Below, in pieces: positions 38,130 through 47,390 of a DNA stretch of 64,000 nucleotides. Origin of the DNA: Gemmatimonadota bacterium (GTDB taxonomy: Bacteria; ARS69); contig JASLLL010000012.1 of the NCBI GenBank assembly GCA_030747075.1, positions 6,866 through 70,865 of the forward strand, in the 5' to 3' direction. The notes below the pieces were generated by a model. That model was not told the DNA's origin. It was given only the letters and a program-made list of their open reading frames with translations, and did not search any database. Within the stretch, counting starts at the first letter, position 1. Each line of letters begins with the position of its first letter. Both the position numbers and the translations under genes were made by a program.

Positions 38130-40007
38130 CTAGTTTCTGCCCGGCACGCCGTGCCGTTCCACATGCTCGTCCAGTCGGTCGAGAAGCGTTTCAAAGAGGT
38201 CCAGCGTATCCGTAACCGCTTCCGGCCCTGCCAGGTCCACCCCTGCGCGGCGCAGGGTCTCGATGGGATAGTCCGAATCTCCGGCCGCAAGAAAGTCCAG
38301 GTACGCCTGTCGCTCGGAAGGCCCTCCGGAGAGAATCCTTCGCGACAGGGCCACGGCCGCCGAGAAGCCCGTGGCGTACTGGTAGACATAGTACCCGGTG
38401 TAGAAGTGCGGAATCCGCGACCAGGCGGCCGCCGCACGCTCCCCAAAGGCAAGTTCAGGACCCATCATGTCGCGGTAAGCATTCCCGAACGCGCCACCGA
38501 GCGTCTCATGAGTCAGCGGGCGCCCCTCTTCCGCCATGCAGTGAACCTCGTGTTCGAAGCGCGCGTAGATCACCTGATGGAAGACCGTCCCGCGCAACTG
38601 ATCCAGATACTGGTTGAGAAGAGCAAAACGCCGGTCCGGTTCTTCCGTGGTTGCAAGGAGGTGCTCCATCAGGAGAACTTCGTTGGTGGTGGACGCGACC
38701 TCCGCAAGAAAGATGGGCGTGTGCGAATACGCATACGGCTGCGACTCGGATGTGTAGTGATGATGCACGGCATGCCCCATCTCGTGCGCCAGCGTAAAGA
38801 GGTGGTCCAGCGTGCCCTGATAGTTCATGAGGACGAATGGGTGGGTGGCCCATGCGCCCCACGAATAGGCACCGGACCGCTTCCCGCGCGTCGGGAGTAC
38901 ATCCACCCAGCCGCCCCCGGAGATGCCGTGGGCCATGGTCGCCCCGTACTCCTCTCCGAGCGGAGCCAACCCTTCGCGGAGAATGCTCCCCGCATCCTCC
39001 CAGCGAACTTCCCACGACGGCGCATCTCCCAGCGGCACAAACATGTCGTGTGGATGAAGCTCGTCGACGCCCAGCAGCCGCTTCCGCTGCGCGACATATC
39101 GATGCATGGCACCCGCGCGGCCGGCCACAGAGTCGAGAAGCGTGTGAAAAACACCTTCCGGGATGTTCGACGAATGCAGCGCCGCCGCGAGACACGACGA
39201 ATACCCCCGGGCGCGCGAGTAGAAGACATCGCGCTTGACCGCCCCCCCGAGAAGGGCGGCCAGGGTGTTCCTGTGCGCCTCGTACCCACGCATCAGGCTG
39301 TTCCACGCACCCTCACGAAGAACGCGGTCCGGGTTTTCCATGAGGACGGGGTACCGCGCGGGAGTGACCTCGTGCTCCTCTCCCTCGGAGTCCGGGACGG
39401 CGTCGAACCGGAGATCGGCGTCGTTCAGCATCCCGAATGCGGAGTTCGGCACGCGCGAGAGTTCGCCGGCGGACGCCAGCAACTCTTCTTCGCGGGAGGA
39501 GAGCATGTGCTCCCGAAGCCGCACGAGGTTCTCCAGGTAGTGACGCCATGGGGAAAGTTCCTCCGCGCCGAGATAGGTCTGCAGCTGTTCATCCGGCAGC
39601 GCGAGAATCTCCGGTTCCACGAAGGCACCCGCCTCCGCCACGCGAACCGCCAGACGCGCCACCCGGTCGGCCATCCCCTGCGGCCCCGTGGCGCGGGTGT
39701 CCTCATCGCGAAGGAGGTGCGCCCAGACATACGCCGTGTCGATCGCCGACTCCAGCTCCGCCTTCCGGGAGAGGACTTCGCAAAGCGGCCCCGGACCATC
39801 GCCGAGCGTTCCCCGACATTCGCTCAGTCGTTCGGCCTCGTCAGGCAGGCGGTCCATCTCCGCCCCCCAGGCCGCCTCGTCCGCGAATATGTCCGACAGG
39901 CGCCACCGGAGCGACTCGTTCACGCCGCTTCGGTCGGGCGTCACGGCCGGCGCGGAGGGCGACGACGACGCGGAGAAAACGGATGCGATTGTTCGGGCTG
40001 GCTCCAC
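38130..40007 (-). CDS. pepF: Oligoendopeptidase F, M3 metallopeptidase
   Basis: The 625-residue protein has the M3B layout: an N-terminal helical lid, then the zinc site HEMGH at 408-412 (HEMGHAVHHHYTSES) with a downstream glutamate ligand in FLAEVASTTNE. It cleaves short peptides in the cytoplasm. No signal peptide is present. The start GTG 40007 has AAGGAG nine bases upstream; the reading frame continues 31 codons further without support. The length is close to the usual 600 residues. The long GreA follows closely. The gene is divergent from lpoB. Confidence 0.93.
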   Translation of the reverse strand: MEPARTIASVFSASSSPSAPAVTPDRSGVNESLRWRLSDIFADEAAWGAEMDRLPDEAERLSECRGTLGDGPGPLCEVLSRKAELESAIDTAYVWAHLLRDEDTRATGPQGMADRVARLAVRVAEAGAFVEPEILALPDEQLQTYLGAEELSPWRHYLENLVRLREHMLSSREEELLASAGELSRVPNSAFGMLNDADLRFDAVPDSEGEEHEVTPARYPVLMENPDRVLREGAWNSLMRGYEAHRNTLAALLGGAVKRDVFYSRARGYSSCLAAALHSSNIPEGVFHTLLDSVAGRAGAMHRYVAQRKRLLGVDELHPHDMFVPLGDAPSWEVRWEDAGSILREGLAPLGEEYGATMAHGISGGGWVDVLPTRGKRSGAYSWGAWATHPFVLMNYQGTLDHLFTLAHEMGHAVHHHYTSESQPYAYSHTPIFLAEVASTTNEVLLMEHLLATTEEPDRRFALLNQYLDQLRGTVFHQVIYARFEHEVHCMAEEGRPLTHETLGGAFGNAYRDMMGPELAFGERAAAAWSRIPHFYTGYYVYQYATGFSAAVALSRRILSGGPSERQAYLDFLAAGDSDYPIETLRRAGVDLAGPEAVTDTLDLFETLLDRLDEHVERHGVPGRN

Positions 40008-40124
40008 GAGGAGGTGCTCCTTCCGGAAATGCCGGGATGACGAAATCGGCCGCCCATTCTCCTCCAGATCGATGCCGGGTGGCAAGCCCCGCGACGACAC
40101 CTGTCCGAAAAGCCCAGATAGGTG

Positions 40125-40130
40125 TATCGT
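40125..40130 (+). promoter_or_regulatory. Candidate -10 of the LpoB operon
   Basis: TATCGT, the same -10 as at 11542, lies 55 bases before ATG 40186. The -35 region is weak (CTGTCC at 18 bases). Low confidence. Confidence 0.3.
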
Positions 40131-40185
40131 CCGCCCCGGATCCCCCCGGCTGTCATGATCTGACCTCGCTACTCAGGAGGCCCCG

Positions 40186-40797
40186 ATGAAACCGATGAAC
40201 CCTCTTCTCACGGCTGCCGTGGCAGTCGCCCTCTGCATGATTCTCCCGGGTTGCGGCGGCAAGACCGTCACTCGCCTCGATCAGGACACGGTGACGGACC
40301 TCTCCGGCCGGTGGAACGACACGGACTCCCGGATCGTGGCGGAGGAGATGATTCGCGACTGCCTCTCCCGGCCGTGGATTCGCCAGCATGTCCTGACCGA
40401 GGGCAGGATCCCCGTGATTGTCGTTGGGGCGGTGCGCAACAAGACGATGGAGCACATCCCCGTGGACACCTTCATCAAGAGTATCGAGCGGGAGTTCATC
40501 AACTCAGGAGATGTGAAGGTGGTGGCGGACGCCGGAGAGCGTGCGGACATCCGTACGGAACGCGAAGAGATGCGGGGGAATGTCACGGCAGAGACCCTCA
40601 AGCGATTCGGCCGCGAGACCGGCGCCGACTTCGTGCTGACCGGCGCCATCCAGCAGATCGTCGACGAAGAAGGCCGCCGGAAGGTCTCCTTCTATCAGAC
40701 GGACCTTGAGTTGATCCATGTGGAATCCAACGAGAAGAAGTGGATCGGGACGAAGCGGATCAAGAAGGACATCGACCGGGCCCGTTTCTCGGGATAG
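40186..40797 (+). CDS. lpoB: LpoB-like lipoprotein
   Basis: The 203-residue protein has a lipoprotein signal with lipobox LPGC (Cys23) and a CsgG/LpoB-type domain (IPVIVVGAVRNKTMEHIPVD, INSGDVKVV, GADFVLTGAIQQIV). In E. coli, LpoB is an outer-membrane lipoprotein that reaches through the periplasm to activate the peptidoglycan synthase PBP1b. The linker after the lipobox is short here, so reach may differ. AGGAGG sits about eight bases before the ATG. A second lipoprotein follows after four bases, an arrangement also seen elsewhere with LpoB homologues. No penicillin-binding protein is in the window. Confidence 0.87.
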   Translation: MKPMNPLLTAAVAVALCMILPGCGGKTVTRLDQDTVTDLSGRWNDTDSRIVAEEMIRDCLSRPWIRQHVLTEGRIPVIVVGAVRNKTMEHIPVDTFIKSIEREFINSGDVKVVADAGERADIRTEREEMRGNVTAETLKRFGRETGADFVLTGAIQQIVDEEGRRKVSFYQTDLELIHVESNEKKWIGTKRIKKDIDRARFSG

Positions 40798-40801
40798 CCC
40801 T

Positions 40802-42208
40802 GTGAACTTCCCGGGCTGGTTCCGAAGGCGAACTCCCGCGTGGGGACTGCTCCTTGCCGTCCTGGCCGGATGCGCCACCTACACGATGAAGGCGATCGGC
40901 GTTCGAGACCCGCTGTTGCGCGGCGATCTCCCCGCCGCACACTCCTTCCTCACGAAAGAGAAGCCGGGCGGCGACGGGCTTCCGTATCTGTTTGAACTCG
41001 GACTCGTCCTGCGAACGCTTGGGCGATTCGACGAATCCAACGCCGTCTTCCAGCGCGCCGAAGATCGCATCGACGACCTGCTCACAAAGTCCCTCTCGCG
41101 GGAAGTCCTGTCGCTGGCCACCAGCGACGAGACGCTCCACTACGCGGGAGAGATCTGGGAGCAGGTCCTCCTCCACCACTACCGGGCGATGAACTATGTG
41201 GACCTCCTCCGATTCGACGACGCGATTGTCGAATGCCGGAAGGCCAGTCATCGGCTGGCGGTGTATGCGGACGCGCAGTCGAATCCGCACACCTACCGCG
41301 ACGATGCGTTCATGCAGTACGAAACCGCCATTTTGTACGAGGCGGCCGGGGAACTGAACGACGCATGGGTCTCCCTGCGACTTGCGGAGGAGGCGTACGA
41401 ACGGTACCTGGCATCCTACGGAATCGCGGCGCCCTCCTGGTTGGCGCGGGATCTCATGCGGGTTGCGGCCGCACTGGGATACGACCGGGAACTGGAGAAG
41501 CTCCGGTCGCGATACCCGGGGACGGAACTGGTCGAAGTGGAGGAACTCCTCCGGGCCGGGGAGATTGTCCTCTTCTGGGAAGAGGGGTTCCTCCCGGCGA
41601 AAATCCAGGAGGAAGTCCACCTGCCGGTCTACAAGAACGACGGGGATGAGGAAGACCGCGAGAAGTTCGCTCGCATTCTCGCTCATCGACGCGGACAGAC
41701 GAAGATCCCGCACGGAAAGAAACTGGACTACTTCCTTCGCGTGGCGCTCCCGGCCTATCTCCCGCAGGCTCCGAATCACGCATCCAGCCGCGCGGTTCTC
41801 TCTGCCGCCGGGCGGTTCGCGACGACTGAAGTCGCCGAGGATCTGGACGCGATTGCCCGCGCGGGTCTGACCGACCGAATGCCGACCATCCTCTTCCGGG
41901 CGGTGCTGCGCGCCATTGGCAAGTACGGGATCACGCGCGCAGTGGAAGAGGAGCGAGGGGAGATTGCCGGGCTCTTCGCCAACCTCCTGACCGCTGCCAC
42001 GGAAAAGGCCGACACGCGCAGTTGGATCACGCTTCCACGCACCATTCAGATGGCACGGCTTGTCGTCGAACCCGGAACGCATGACATCCTTCTGGAGTGC
42101 CGCGGGCCGCACGGACAGGTCACCGAGTCCGTCCAGTTTGAAGGCGTGGAGGTCGGCGCGGGAGAGATCCGCGTCCTTTCTCATCGCACCTTCTTCGGGG
42201 CCCGATAG
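40802..42208 (+). CDS. Lipoprotein of the COG3014 type, partner of LpoB
   Basis: The 468-residue protein has a lipoprotein signal (LLLAVLAGC, Cys24) and a long helical, TPR-like body (DPLLRGDLPAAHSFL, ETAILYEAAGELNDAWVSLRLAEEAYERYL). The C-terminal half is a conserved domain with IVLFWEEGFLPAKIQEEVHLPVY and a short beta domain near the end (RLVVEPGTHDILLECRG). It resembles the uncharacterised lipoproteins (COG3014) that accompany LpoB homologues; I know of no biochemical function. The GTG at 40802 is used because it begins the signal peptide four bases after the lpoB stop; no strong ribosome site is seen, so translation may be coupled. Confidence 0.75.
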   Translation: MNFPGWFRRRTPAWGLLLAVLAGCATYTMKAIGVRDPLLRGDLPAAHSFLTKEKPGGDGLPYLFELGLVLRTLGRFDESNAVFQRAEDRIDDLLTKSLSREVLSLATSDETLHYAGEIWEQVLLHHYRAMNYVDLLRFDDAIVECRKASHRLAVYADAQSNPHTYRDDAFMQYETAILYEAAGELNDAWVSLRLAEEAYERYLASYGIAAPSWLARDLMRVAAALGYDRELEKLRSRYPGTELVEVEELLRAGEIVLFWEEGFLPAKIQEEVHLPVYKNDGDEEDREKFARILAHRRGQTKIPHGKKLDYFLRVALPAYLPQAPNHASSRAVLSAAGRFATTEVAEDLDAIARAGLTDRMPTILFRAVLRAIGKYGITRAVEEERGEIAGLFANLLTAATEKADTRSWITLPRTIQMARLVVEPGTHDILLECRGPHGQVTESVQFEGVEVGAGEIRVLSHRTFFGAR

Positions 42209-42292
42209 AGCCCACCGGCACGCACGGTCTCCTCCCCCTTGCACCCGTGCCGATGTGTTCCTAGTGTGGAGCGTCCCCCGGGGGGGAGCACC

Positions 42293-42631
42293 ATGCCGCA
42301 CCACTTATTTCCCCGGCCCCAGATGGCCGTTCCCGTCGTTCTCTTTCTGGGTGCTTTCCATACCGCCCAGCAGAGCCTCCTTGCGACGGGCGCAGCCCTT
42401 CTGCCCATCTCGTTCTCCATCGGGTTTCAGACGCATCGGGGGGCGTGGCCCCGGGCGGTTCTTCTCGCACTGGTGGTCCCCGTGTTCGACCTCGCTCTGC
42501 GCGGGTGCCTGGCGGTCGACACGACTCCGCTCTCGCTTCTGCTCACTGCGCCCGCGCTGCTTGGATTCTACTGTGGCGCCGCCTCAAGGCGCGGATTCGC
42601 CTACCTCGGGCGAGGGACACGCCGGGGCTGA
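42293..42631 (+). CDS. Small membrane protein of unknown function
   Basis: The 112-residue protein has three or four hydrophobic helices (MAVPVVLFLGAFHTAQQSLL, AVLLALVVPVFDLALRG, PLSLLLTAPALLGFYCGAA) and a basic C-terminus. The ATG is preceded by GGGGGGAG. It is 84 bases after the lipoprotein gene and 72 before BNR copy C, which has its own promoter. I do not recognise a family. The ribosome site and membrane pattern support a real gene. Confidence 0.6.
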   Translation: MPHHLFPRPQMAVPVVLFLGAFHTAQQSLLATGAALLPISFSIGFQTHRGAWPRAVLLALVVPVFDLALRGCLAVDTTPLSLLLTAPALLGFYCGAASRRGFAYLGRGTRRG

Positions 42632-42647
42632 AGTCCGGCCGGGGACA

Positions 42648-42656
42648 TGGTAGAAT
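42648..42656 (+). promoter_or_regulatory. Extended -10 promoter of BNR copy C
   Basis: TGG-TAGAAT, 48 bases before ATG 42704. It is identical in nine positions to the element before BNR copy A. A CTGAAG 17 bases upstream of the hexamer is a weak -35. Confidence 0.55.
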
Positions 42657-42703
42657 GACGCCTCCCCTCCCCCCCGCTCACCTCTTCTGCGGAGAGCCGC
42701 ACC

Positions 42704-45295
42704 ATGCGTCGAACCACGATCGGCCCCGTCCTAGTCGCGGGTACCGCGCTCTCGCTCTTTCTTGGCGTTCGCTCCGCACCGCTCGCTCCTCCGAAGGCGC
42801 CCAACGAGCACTTCCACCTCGAACGCGCCTGGCCGCACGCGGACATCCCGCCCGGCGCTCATGCCCGCGCACTGGAGCAGGCGCGCGCCATGCCGGTGGC
42901 GGTCCCCGGGGATGCGAACCGGGGAACCCCCGTCGTATGGGCGGAGACGGGTCCGGACAATGTGGGCGGGCGAGTCACGGCGGTCGTCGTCGACACGACG
43001 GGGGCGGCGGGGCGTGCGTGGATCGGAGCCGCCGACGGGGGCATCCTTCGCACGACAGATACCGGCACGACCTGGGAACCGCTACTGGACGACTTCGGCG
43101 GATTGTCGATCGGGGCGCTCGCACAAGATCCGACCGCGCCCGGCACGCTCCTTGCGGGAACCGGCGAGGCCAACGCAAGCGGCGACTCCTACGACGGGAT
43201 CGGGATGCTCCGCACCACCGACGGTGGAGACTCGTGGGCCGTCACCGGGCTTGCGGACTCAAAGCGCATCGCGCGGATTGCCTACGACCAGACCGACGCC
43301 GCACGAATCCATGTGGCCGTTTCCGGTGCTCTCTATTCCAAAGGCGGTGATCGCGGAATGTACCGGTCGACCGACGGCGGCGCATCGTGGCACCAGACGC
43401 TCTTCGTCAGCGATTCCACCTCCGCCATCGATGTCGCCATCGACCCCACGGATGGCAACATACTCTACGCCGCGTTCTGGGAACGGATGCGCGCACCGGA
43501 CGCGCGCAATGTCGCCGGCCCCACGAGCGGCATTCACAAGTCCACCGACGGCGGAGATTCGTGGACGCTTCTTGCGGGAGGGCTCCCGTCACCCGGCCCG
43601 AGCGTGGGGCGGATCGGACTCTCGATCGCACCCTCGAACCCGAGCACGGTGTACGCGATCTATGCGGACACCCCCGGCTACTTCGCGGGAGTCTACAAAA
43701 CGACCGATGCGGGAGGGTCGTGGGTTCGCATCGACGACGGGGTCTCCCTCAACAACCTGTATTCGAGCTTCGGCTGGTACTTCGGCAATGTCCGCGTCCT
43801 GCCCGCCAACGAGAACCGCGTGTACGCCCTGGGGGTCGGACTCTACCGCTCGACCGACGGGGGTATCACCTGGAGCGAGATCACCGGCTCCCAGCATGTG
43901 GACATGCACGACCTGGTGTTCGCCGACTTCGACGGGAACGGACAGGTCGATCTCGTCTCCGGAAACGATGGCGGCATCTATGTCGGGCCGCGGTCCGGGA
44001 GTTTCTGGACGAAGAAGTACGACCTCCCCATCTCCCAGTTCTACGCGGTGACGCTGGATCCGTCGCTGCCTCATCGTGTGTACGGGGGCACTCAGGACAA
44101 CGGAACGCAGCGCACGCTGACCGGCAACACGGACGACTGGGATCACATCCTCGGAGGGGACGGCTTCACCTGCGTTGTGAATCCGACGAACTCCGCGGAG
44201 ATCTTCGCCGAGTATCAGTGGGGATACCTTTACCGCTCGACAGACACCGGCGCCAGCTTCTCCTGGGCGGGCAACGGGATCGACTACAACGACCGCATGA
44301 ACTGGCACACGCCCTTCGTGATGGACCCGTCCAACCCCAACTCGCTCTACTATGGATCGCATCGCGTCTACCGCACGCTGGACAGCGGGAACAACTGGAC
44401 GCCAGTCTCCCCGGACCTGACCGGCGGTCCGGGGAGCGGCAATCTGACCTTCGGCACGCTGACGACACTGGATGTCCTCGGAATCGTCGGTGGGCCGAGT
44501 ACTGTCTACACCGGATCCGACGACGGGAATGTCCATGTGACGACCGACAGCGGGAACAGCTGGACGAACATCAGCGCGGGACTTCCCGTGCGATATGTCA
44601 CCGCGGTCGCCATGGATCCCGCCAGTCCCGCCATCGCGTATGTCACGCATTCGGGTTACCGCGAAGATGTGTTCCTTCCGCATGTTCATCGCACGGCGGA
44701 TTACGGCGCCACCTGGACCGACATCACCGGCAACCTCCCCGAAGCGCCCGTGAACGACATCCTCCCGGACCCCGACTTCCCGACGCGGCTTTTCGTGGCC
44801 ACGGATGTCGGCGTGTACTGGACGCCGGACCTCGGCGGCGTCTGGCTCAAGGTCGGGACGGGGCTGCCGCTTTCGGTGGTGACGGATATCGACCTGCACC
44901 CCGCGTCCCGTACGCTTCTGGCCGGAACGCACGGGCGGTCGGCCTTTCGTGCGGACATCTCCACCCTGGCCGACGGGACCGTGACCACTGAGGAACTCAC
45001 GCCTGCCGCCAATGCGGTGATCCGACTCTCGCCGCCGAGTCCGAACCCGTCTCGGGGCGCGGTTTCGTTCTCGTTCTCCGTACCCGACGCGAACGCGTGG
45101 GCCCGTCTTTCGCTGGTCGATGTGGCCGGGCGGCTCGTTCGCGTTCTGCACGACGGTCCGGTGCCGGGGGGCAGCGTGAACGCCCAATGGGACGGGACGA
45201 CGGAGACGGGAACTCCGGTGTCTCCGGGAGTCTACTTCGCGCAGCTCATGTCCGCCGGGGAACTGAGAACCCGCAAGGCCGTTCGCATTCGATAA
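42704..45295 (+). CDS. Secreted BNR/sortilin-like propeller protein with sorting domain (copy C)
   Basis: The 863-residue protein has a short signal peptide (residues 1-24) and from about residue 70 a long array of BNR/Asp-box blades (RTTDTGTTWEPL, YRSTDGGASWHQ, VYGGTQDNGTQ) that fit two propellers. The sorting domain (SPPSPNPSRGAVSFSFS, VDVAGRLVRVL, WDGTTETG, GVYFAQL, KAVRIR) closes the chain. It is a more distant relative of copies A and B: the overall plan and TQDNGT are kept, but long identical stretches are missing. A subtilase gene follows after 15 bases, so the two are one operon driven by the TGGTAGAAT element. Function unknown. Confidence 0.85.
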   Translation: MRRTTIGPVLVAGTALSLFLGVRSAPLAPPKAPNEHFHLERAWPHADIPPGAHARALEQARAMPVAVPGDANRGTPVVWAETGPDNVGGRVTAVVVDTTGAAGRAWIGAADGGILRTTDTGTTWEPLLDDFGGLSIGALAQDPTAPGTLLAGTGEANASGDSYDGIGMLRTTDGGDSWAVTGLADSKRIARIAYDQTDAARIHVAVSGALYSKGGDRGMYRSTDGGASWHQTLFVSDSTSAIDVAIDPTDGNILYAAFWERMRAPDARNVAGPTSGIHKSTDGGDSWTLLAGGLPSPGPSVGRIGLSIAPSNPSTVYAIYADTPGYFAGVYKTTDAGGSWVRIDDGVSLNNLYSSFGWYFGNVRVLPANENRVYALGVGLYRSTDGGITWSEITGSQHVDMHDLVFADFDGNGQVDLVSGNDGGIYVGPRSGSFWTKKYDLPISQFYAVTLDPSLPHRVYGGTQDNGTQRTLTGNTDDWDHILGGDGFTCVVNPTNSAEIFAEYQWGYLYRSTDTGASFSWAGNGIDYNDRMNWHTPFVMDPSNPNSLYYGSHRVYRTLDSGNNWTPVSPDLTGGPGSGNLTFGTLTTLDVLGIVGGPSTVYTGSDDGNVHVTTDSGNSWTNISAGLPVRYVTAVAMDPASPAIAYVTHSGYREDVFLPHVHRTADYGATWTDITGNLPEAPVNDILPDPDFPTRLFVATDVGVYWTPDLGGVWLKVGTGLPLSVVTDIDLHPASRTLLAGTHGRSAFRADISTLADGTVTTEELTPAANAVIRLSPPSPNPSRGAVSFSFSVPDANAWARLSLVDVAGRLVRVLHDGPVPGGSVNAQWDGTTETGTPVSPGVYFAQLMSAGELRTRKAVRIR

Positions 45296-45310
45296 CGCTG
45301 GAGGAGCACT

Positions 45311-47389
45311 ATGTCGGGTCATGGTCGCAATGTCACCGCCGCCGTCGCCGGGTTGCTCTTCTCGCTCTCGATGATGCCCGTGGGTTCGGCCCGGGCCGAA
45401 CCGGTGACGCGGGTTGCGGAACTCCTCGCGCTTGCCGAGCGCACGCGGGCCGAATGGGAAGCGCGCCAGACGCCCCTCTACCACCAACTCCTCGCGGGAG
45501 ACAGCCCGGCGCAGGCGGCGCTCAATGCGGACCCCGATGTGGAACTGATGTTTGTGCTCCATGGAAGACCTGTCTTTCATGAAGCCCACAACCTCGACGC
45601 CGCCCGAACCCTCTCCACCGTGGACGTATGGCCGGGCGGCTCGGCAGGGCTGGCCCTCACCGGTTCCACGACCCCTTTCGGGGGACTCGGTATCTGGGAC
45701 GGCGGAGGCGTCCGGACCACACACGATGAACTCACCGGCCGGGTCACGCAGATCGACTCGCCATCCGGCCTCTCTTCGCACGCGACCCATGTCGCCGGGA
45801 CGCTGATCGGCACCGGGCTCGATCCCGACGCACAGGGAATGTCCTGGGAAGGCGTCCTGTCCGCACACGACTGGTCCTACGACGAGCCGGAGATGGCGAC
45901 GGCCGCCGCGGCGGGCATGAATGTCTCGAATCACTCGTACGGATACGCCACCGGTTGGAGGTCCAGCGGCGGAAACTGGTACTGGTACGGGGATCCGGCG
46001 ATCGATCCTGTGGAGGACTGGTCGTTCGGGTTCTATTCGTCTTCCTCCGTTCTTTGGGATGAGATCGCCTTCGATGCGCCTTACTACCTCATCTGCAAGT
46101 CCGCCGGGAATGACCGGAACGACGACGGACCGGGGGCAGGCGGCACGCACTATGTCTGGAGCGGAGGGAGCTGGGTCACCAGCAACGACACGCGGGATCC
46201 CGACGGCGGCGCGGACGGCTATGACTGCCTCCCGACGAAGGGCACCGCCAAGAACATCCTCACCGTGGGGGCGGTTGACGACATTCCGGGCGGGTACACC
46301 GTGCCGCCCGATGTCTCGATGACTTCGTTCTCCGGGTGGGGTCCGACCGACGACGGGCGCATCAAGCCGGACCTTGTGGCCAACGGGAACAGCCTCTACT
46401 CCTGTCTCTCCTCGGGCGACAGCGCTTACGGCACGAAGACCGGCACCTCGATGAGTTCTCCCAATGCGGCGGGTTCCGCCAACCTGCTCGTGCGGCATTA
46501 TGCGGATACGCATGCAGCACTCCTCCCCACAGCGGCGGCGATCAAGGCGCTCCTGATCCACTCGGCCGACGAAGCGGGAGCCGATCCCGGTCCCGACTAC
46601 GCCCACGGATGGGGGCTCATGAATACGCGCAGCGCCGCGGACCTGATCACCGAAGATGCCTCGTCCGGCGGCGAGAGCAGAATCGTCCACGCGTCGCTTG
46701 CCGACGGCGCGGAAGACCTCTACTCGTTCACGCTCGCGGCGGCTGCCGACTTCCGCGCCACGATCGTCTGGACGGATCCTCCCGGGACACCCGTGGCCAA
46801 CGCGCTGGACCCGCCGGACGCAATGCTCGTGAACGACCTGGACCTGGCGTTGGAGACGACTTCCGGAGCGCTGCTGGCCAGCCCGTGGATTCTGGATCCC
46901 GCGGACCCCGCCGCGCCAGCCTCCACCGGGGACAACACCGTCGACAATGTGGAACAGGTCTTTGCGCCCGGACTTTCCGCCGGAGACTACGCACTGCGCG
47001 TTTCCCACAAGAGTTCGCTCGATGGCGGACTCCAGGACTACGCCCTCGTCTCATCCGCCCCGCTGGTCGCGGGCGGCGCGCAGACCGGCGCGGCAGAGCG
47101 TGTCGCGGCGGACGGAGTCGCGGCGGCCACCCCGAATCCCTTCGCGCGGGAGACCGTGATTCGCTTCACGCGCAAGGCCGGAGTCGAAGCGCGCATCACG
47201 TTGTACGACATCGCCGGGCGCGAGGTGCGAACGCTTCGCGCGGATGCGGGAGAGGCGGGCGCGCACGCCATCCGCTGGGACGGCCGGAACGCGCGGGGAC
47301 GAACCCTTCCCGCAGGCCTCTACTTCGCGAAGATCCGCGCCGGCCACCGGAACACCACGGTGAAACTGACGCTCCTCGGCCGGGACTAG
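45311..47389 (+). CDS. Secreted subtilisin-like serine protease (S8) with sorting domain
   Basis: The 692-residue protein has a signal peptide (to residue 29), an N-terminal helical stretch that may be the propeptide, and an S8 catalytic domain. The triad is Asp130 (GIWDGG), His160 (SHATHVAGT) and Ser380 (GTSMSSP). The domain is followed by a P-proprotein-like beta domain (about 450-590, DFRATIVWTDPPGTP) and the sorting domain (NPFARETVIRF, YDIAGREVRTL, WDGRNARG, GLYFAKI). It is probably a cell-surface or released protease for protein digestion or for processing of other sorted proteins. GGAGGAG precedes ATG 45311. It is the second gene of the operon with BNR copy C. Confidence 0.92.
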   Translation: MSGHGRNVTAAVAGLLFSLSMMPVGSARAEPVTRVAELLALAERTRAEWEARQTPLYHQLLAGDSPAQAALNADPDVELMFVLHGRPVFHEAHNLDAARTLSTVDVWPGGSAGLALTGSTTPFGGLGIWDGGGVRTTHDELTGRVTQIDSPSGLSSHATHVAGTLIGTGLDPDAQGMSWEGVLSAHDWSYDEPEMATAAAAGMNVSNHSYGYATGWRSSGGNWYWYGDPAIDPVEDWSFGFYSSSSVLWDEIAFDAPYYLICKSAGNDRNDDGPGAGGTHYVWSGGSWVTSNDTRDPDGGADGYDCLPTKGTAKNILTVGAVDDIPGGYTVPPDVSMTSFSGWGPTDDGRIKPDLVANGNSLYSCLSSGDSAYGTKTGTSMSSPNAAGSANLLVRHYADTHAALLPTAAAIKALLIHSADEAGADPGPDYAHGWGLMNTRSAADLITEDASSGGESRIVHASLADGAEDLYSFTLAAAADFRATIVWTDPPGTPVANALDPPDAMLVNDLDLALETTSGALLASPWILDPADPAAPASTGDNTVDNVEQVFAPGLSAGDYALRVSHKSSLDGGLQDYALVSSAPLVAGGAQTGAAERVAADGVAAATPNPFARETVIRFTRKAGVEARITLYDIAGREVRTLRADAGEAGAHAIRWDGRNARGRTLPAGLYFAKIRAGHRNTTVKLTLLGRD

Positions 47390-47390
47390 G

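Noticed and set aside
43589-47008. Very long open frame on the minus strand (over 1100 codons)
   Set aside because: It is antisense to the BNR and subtilase genes and has a low-complexity, Arg-rich translation. It is a shadow caused by GC-rich codon use.
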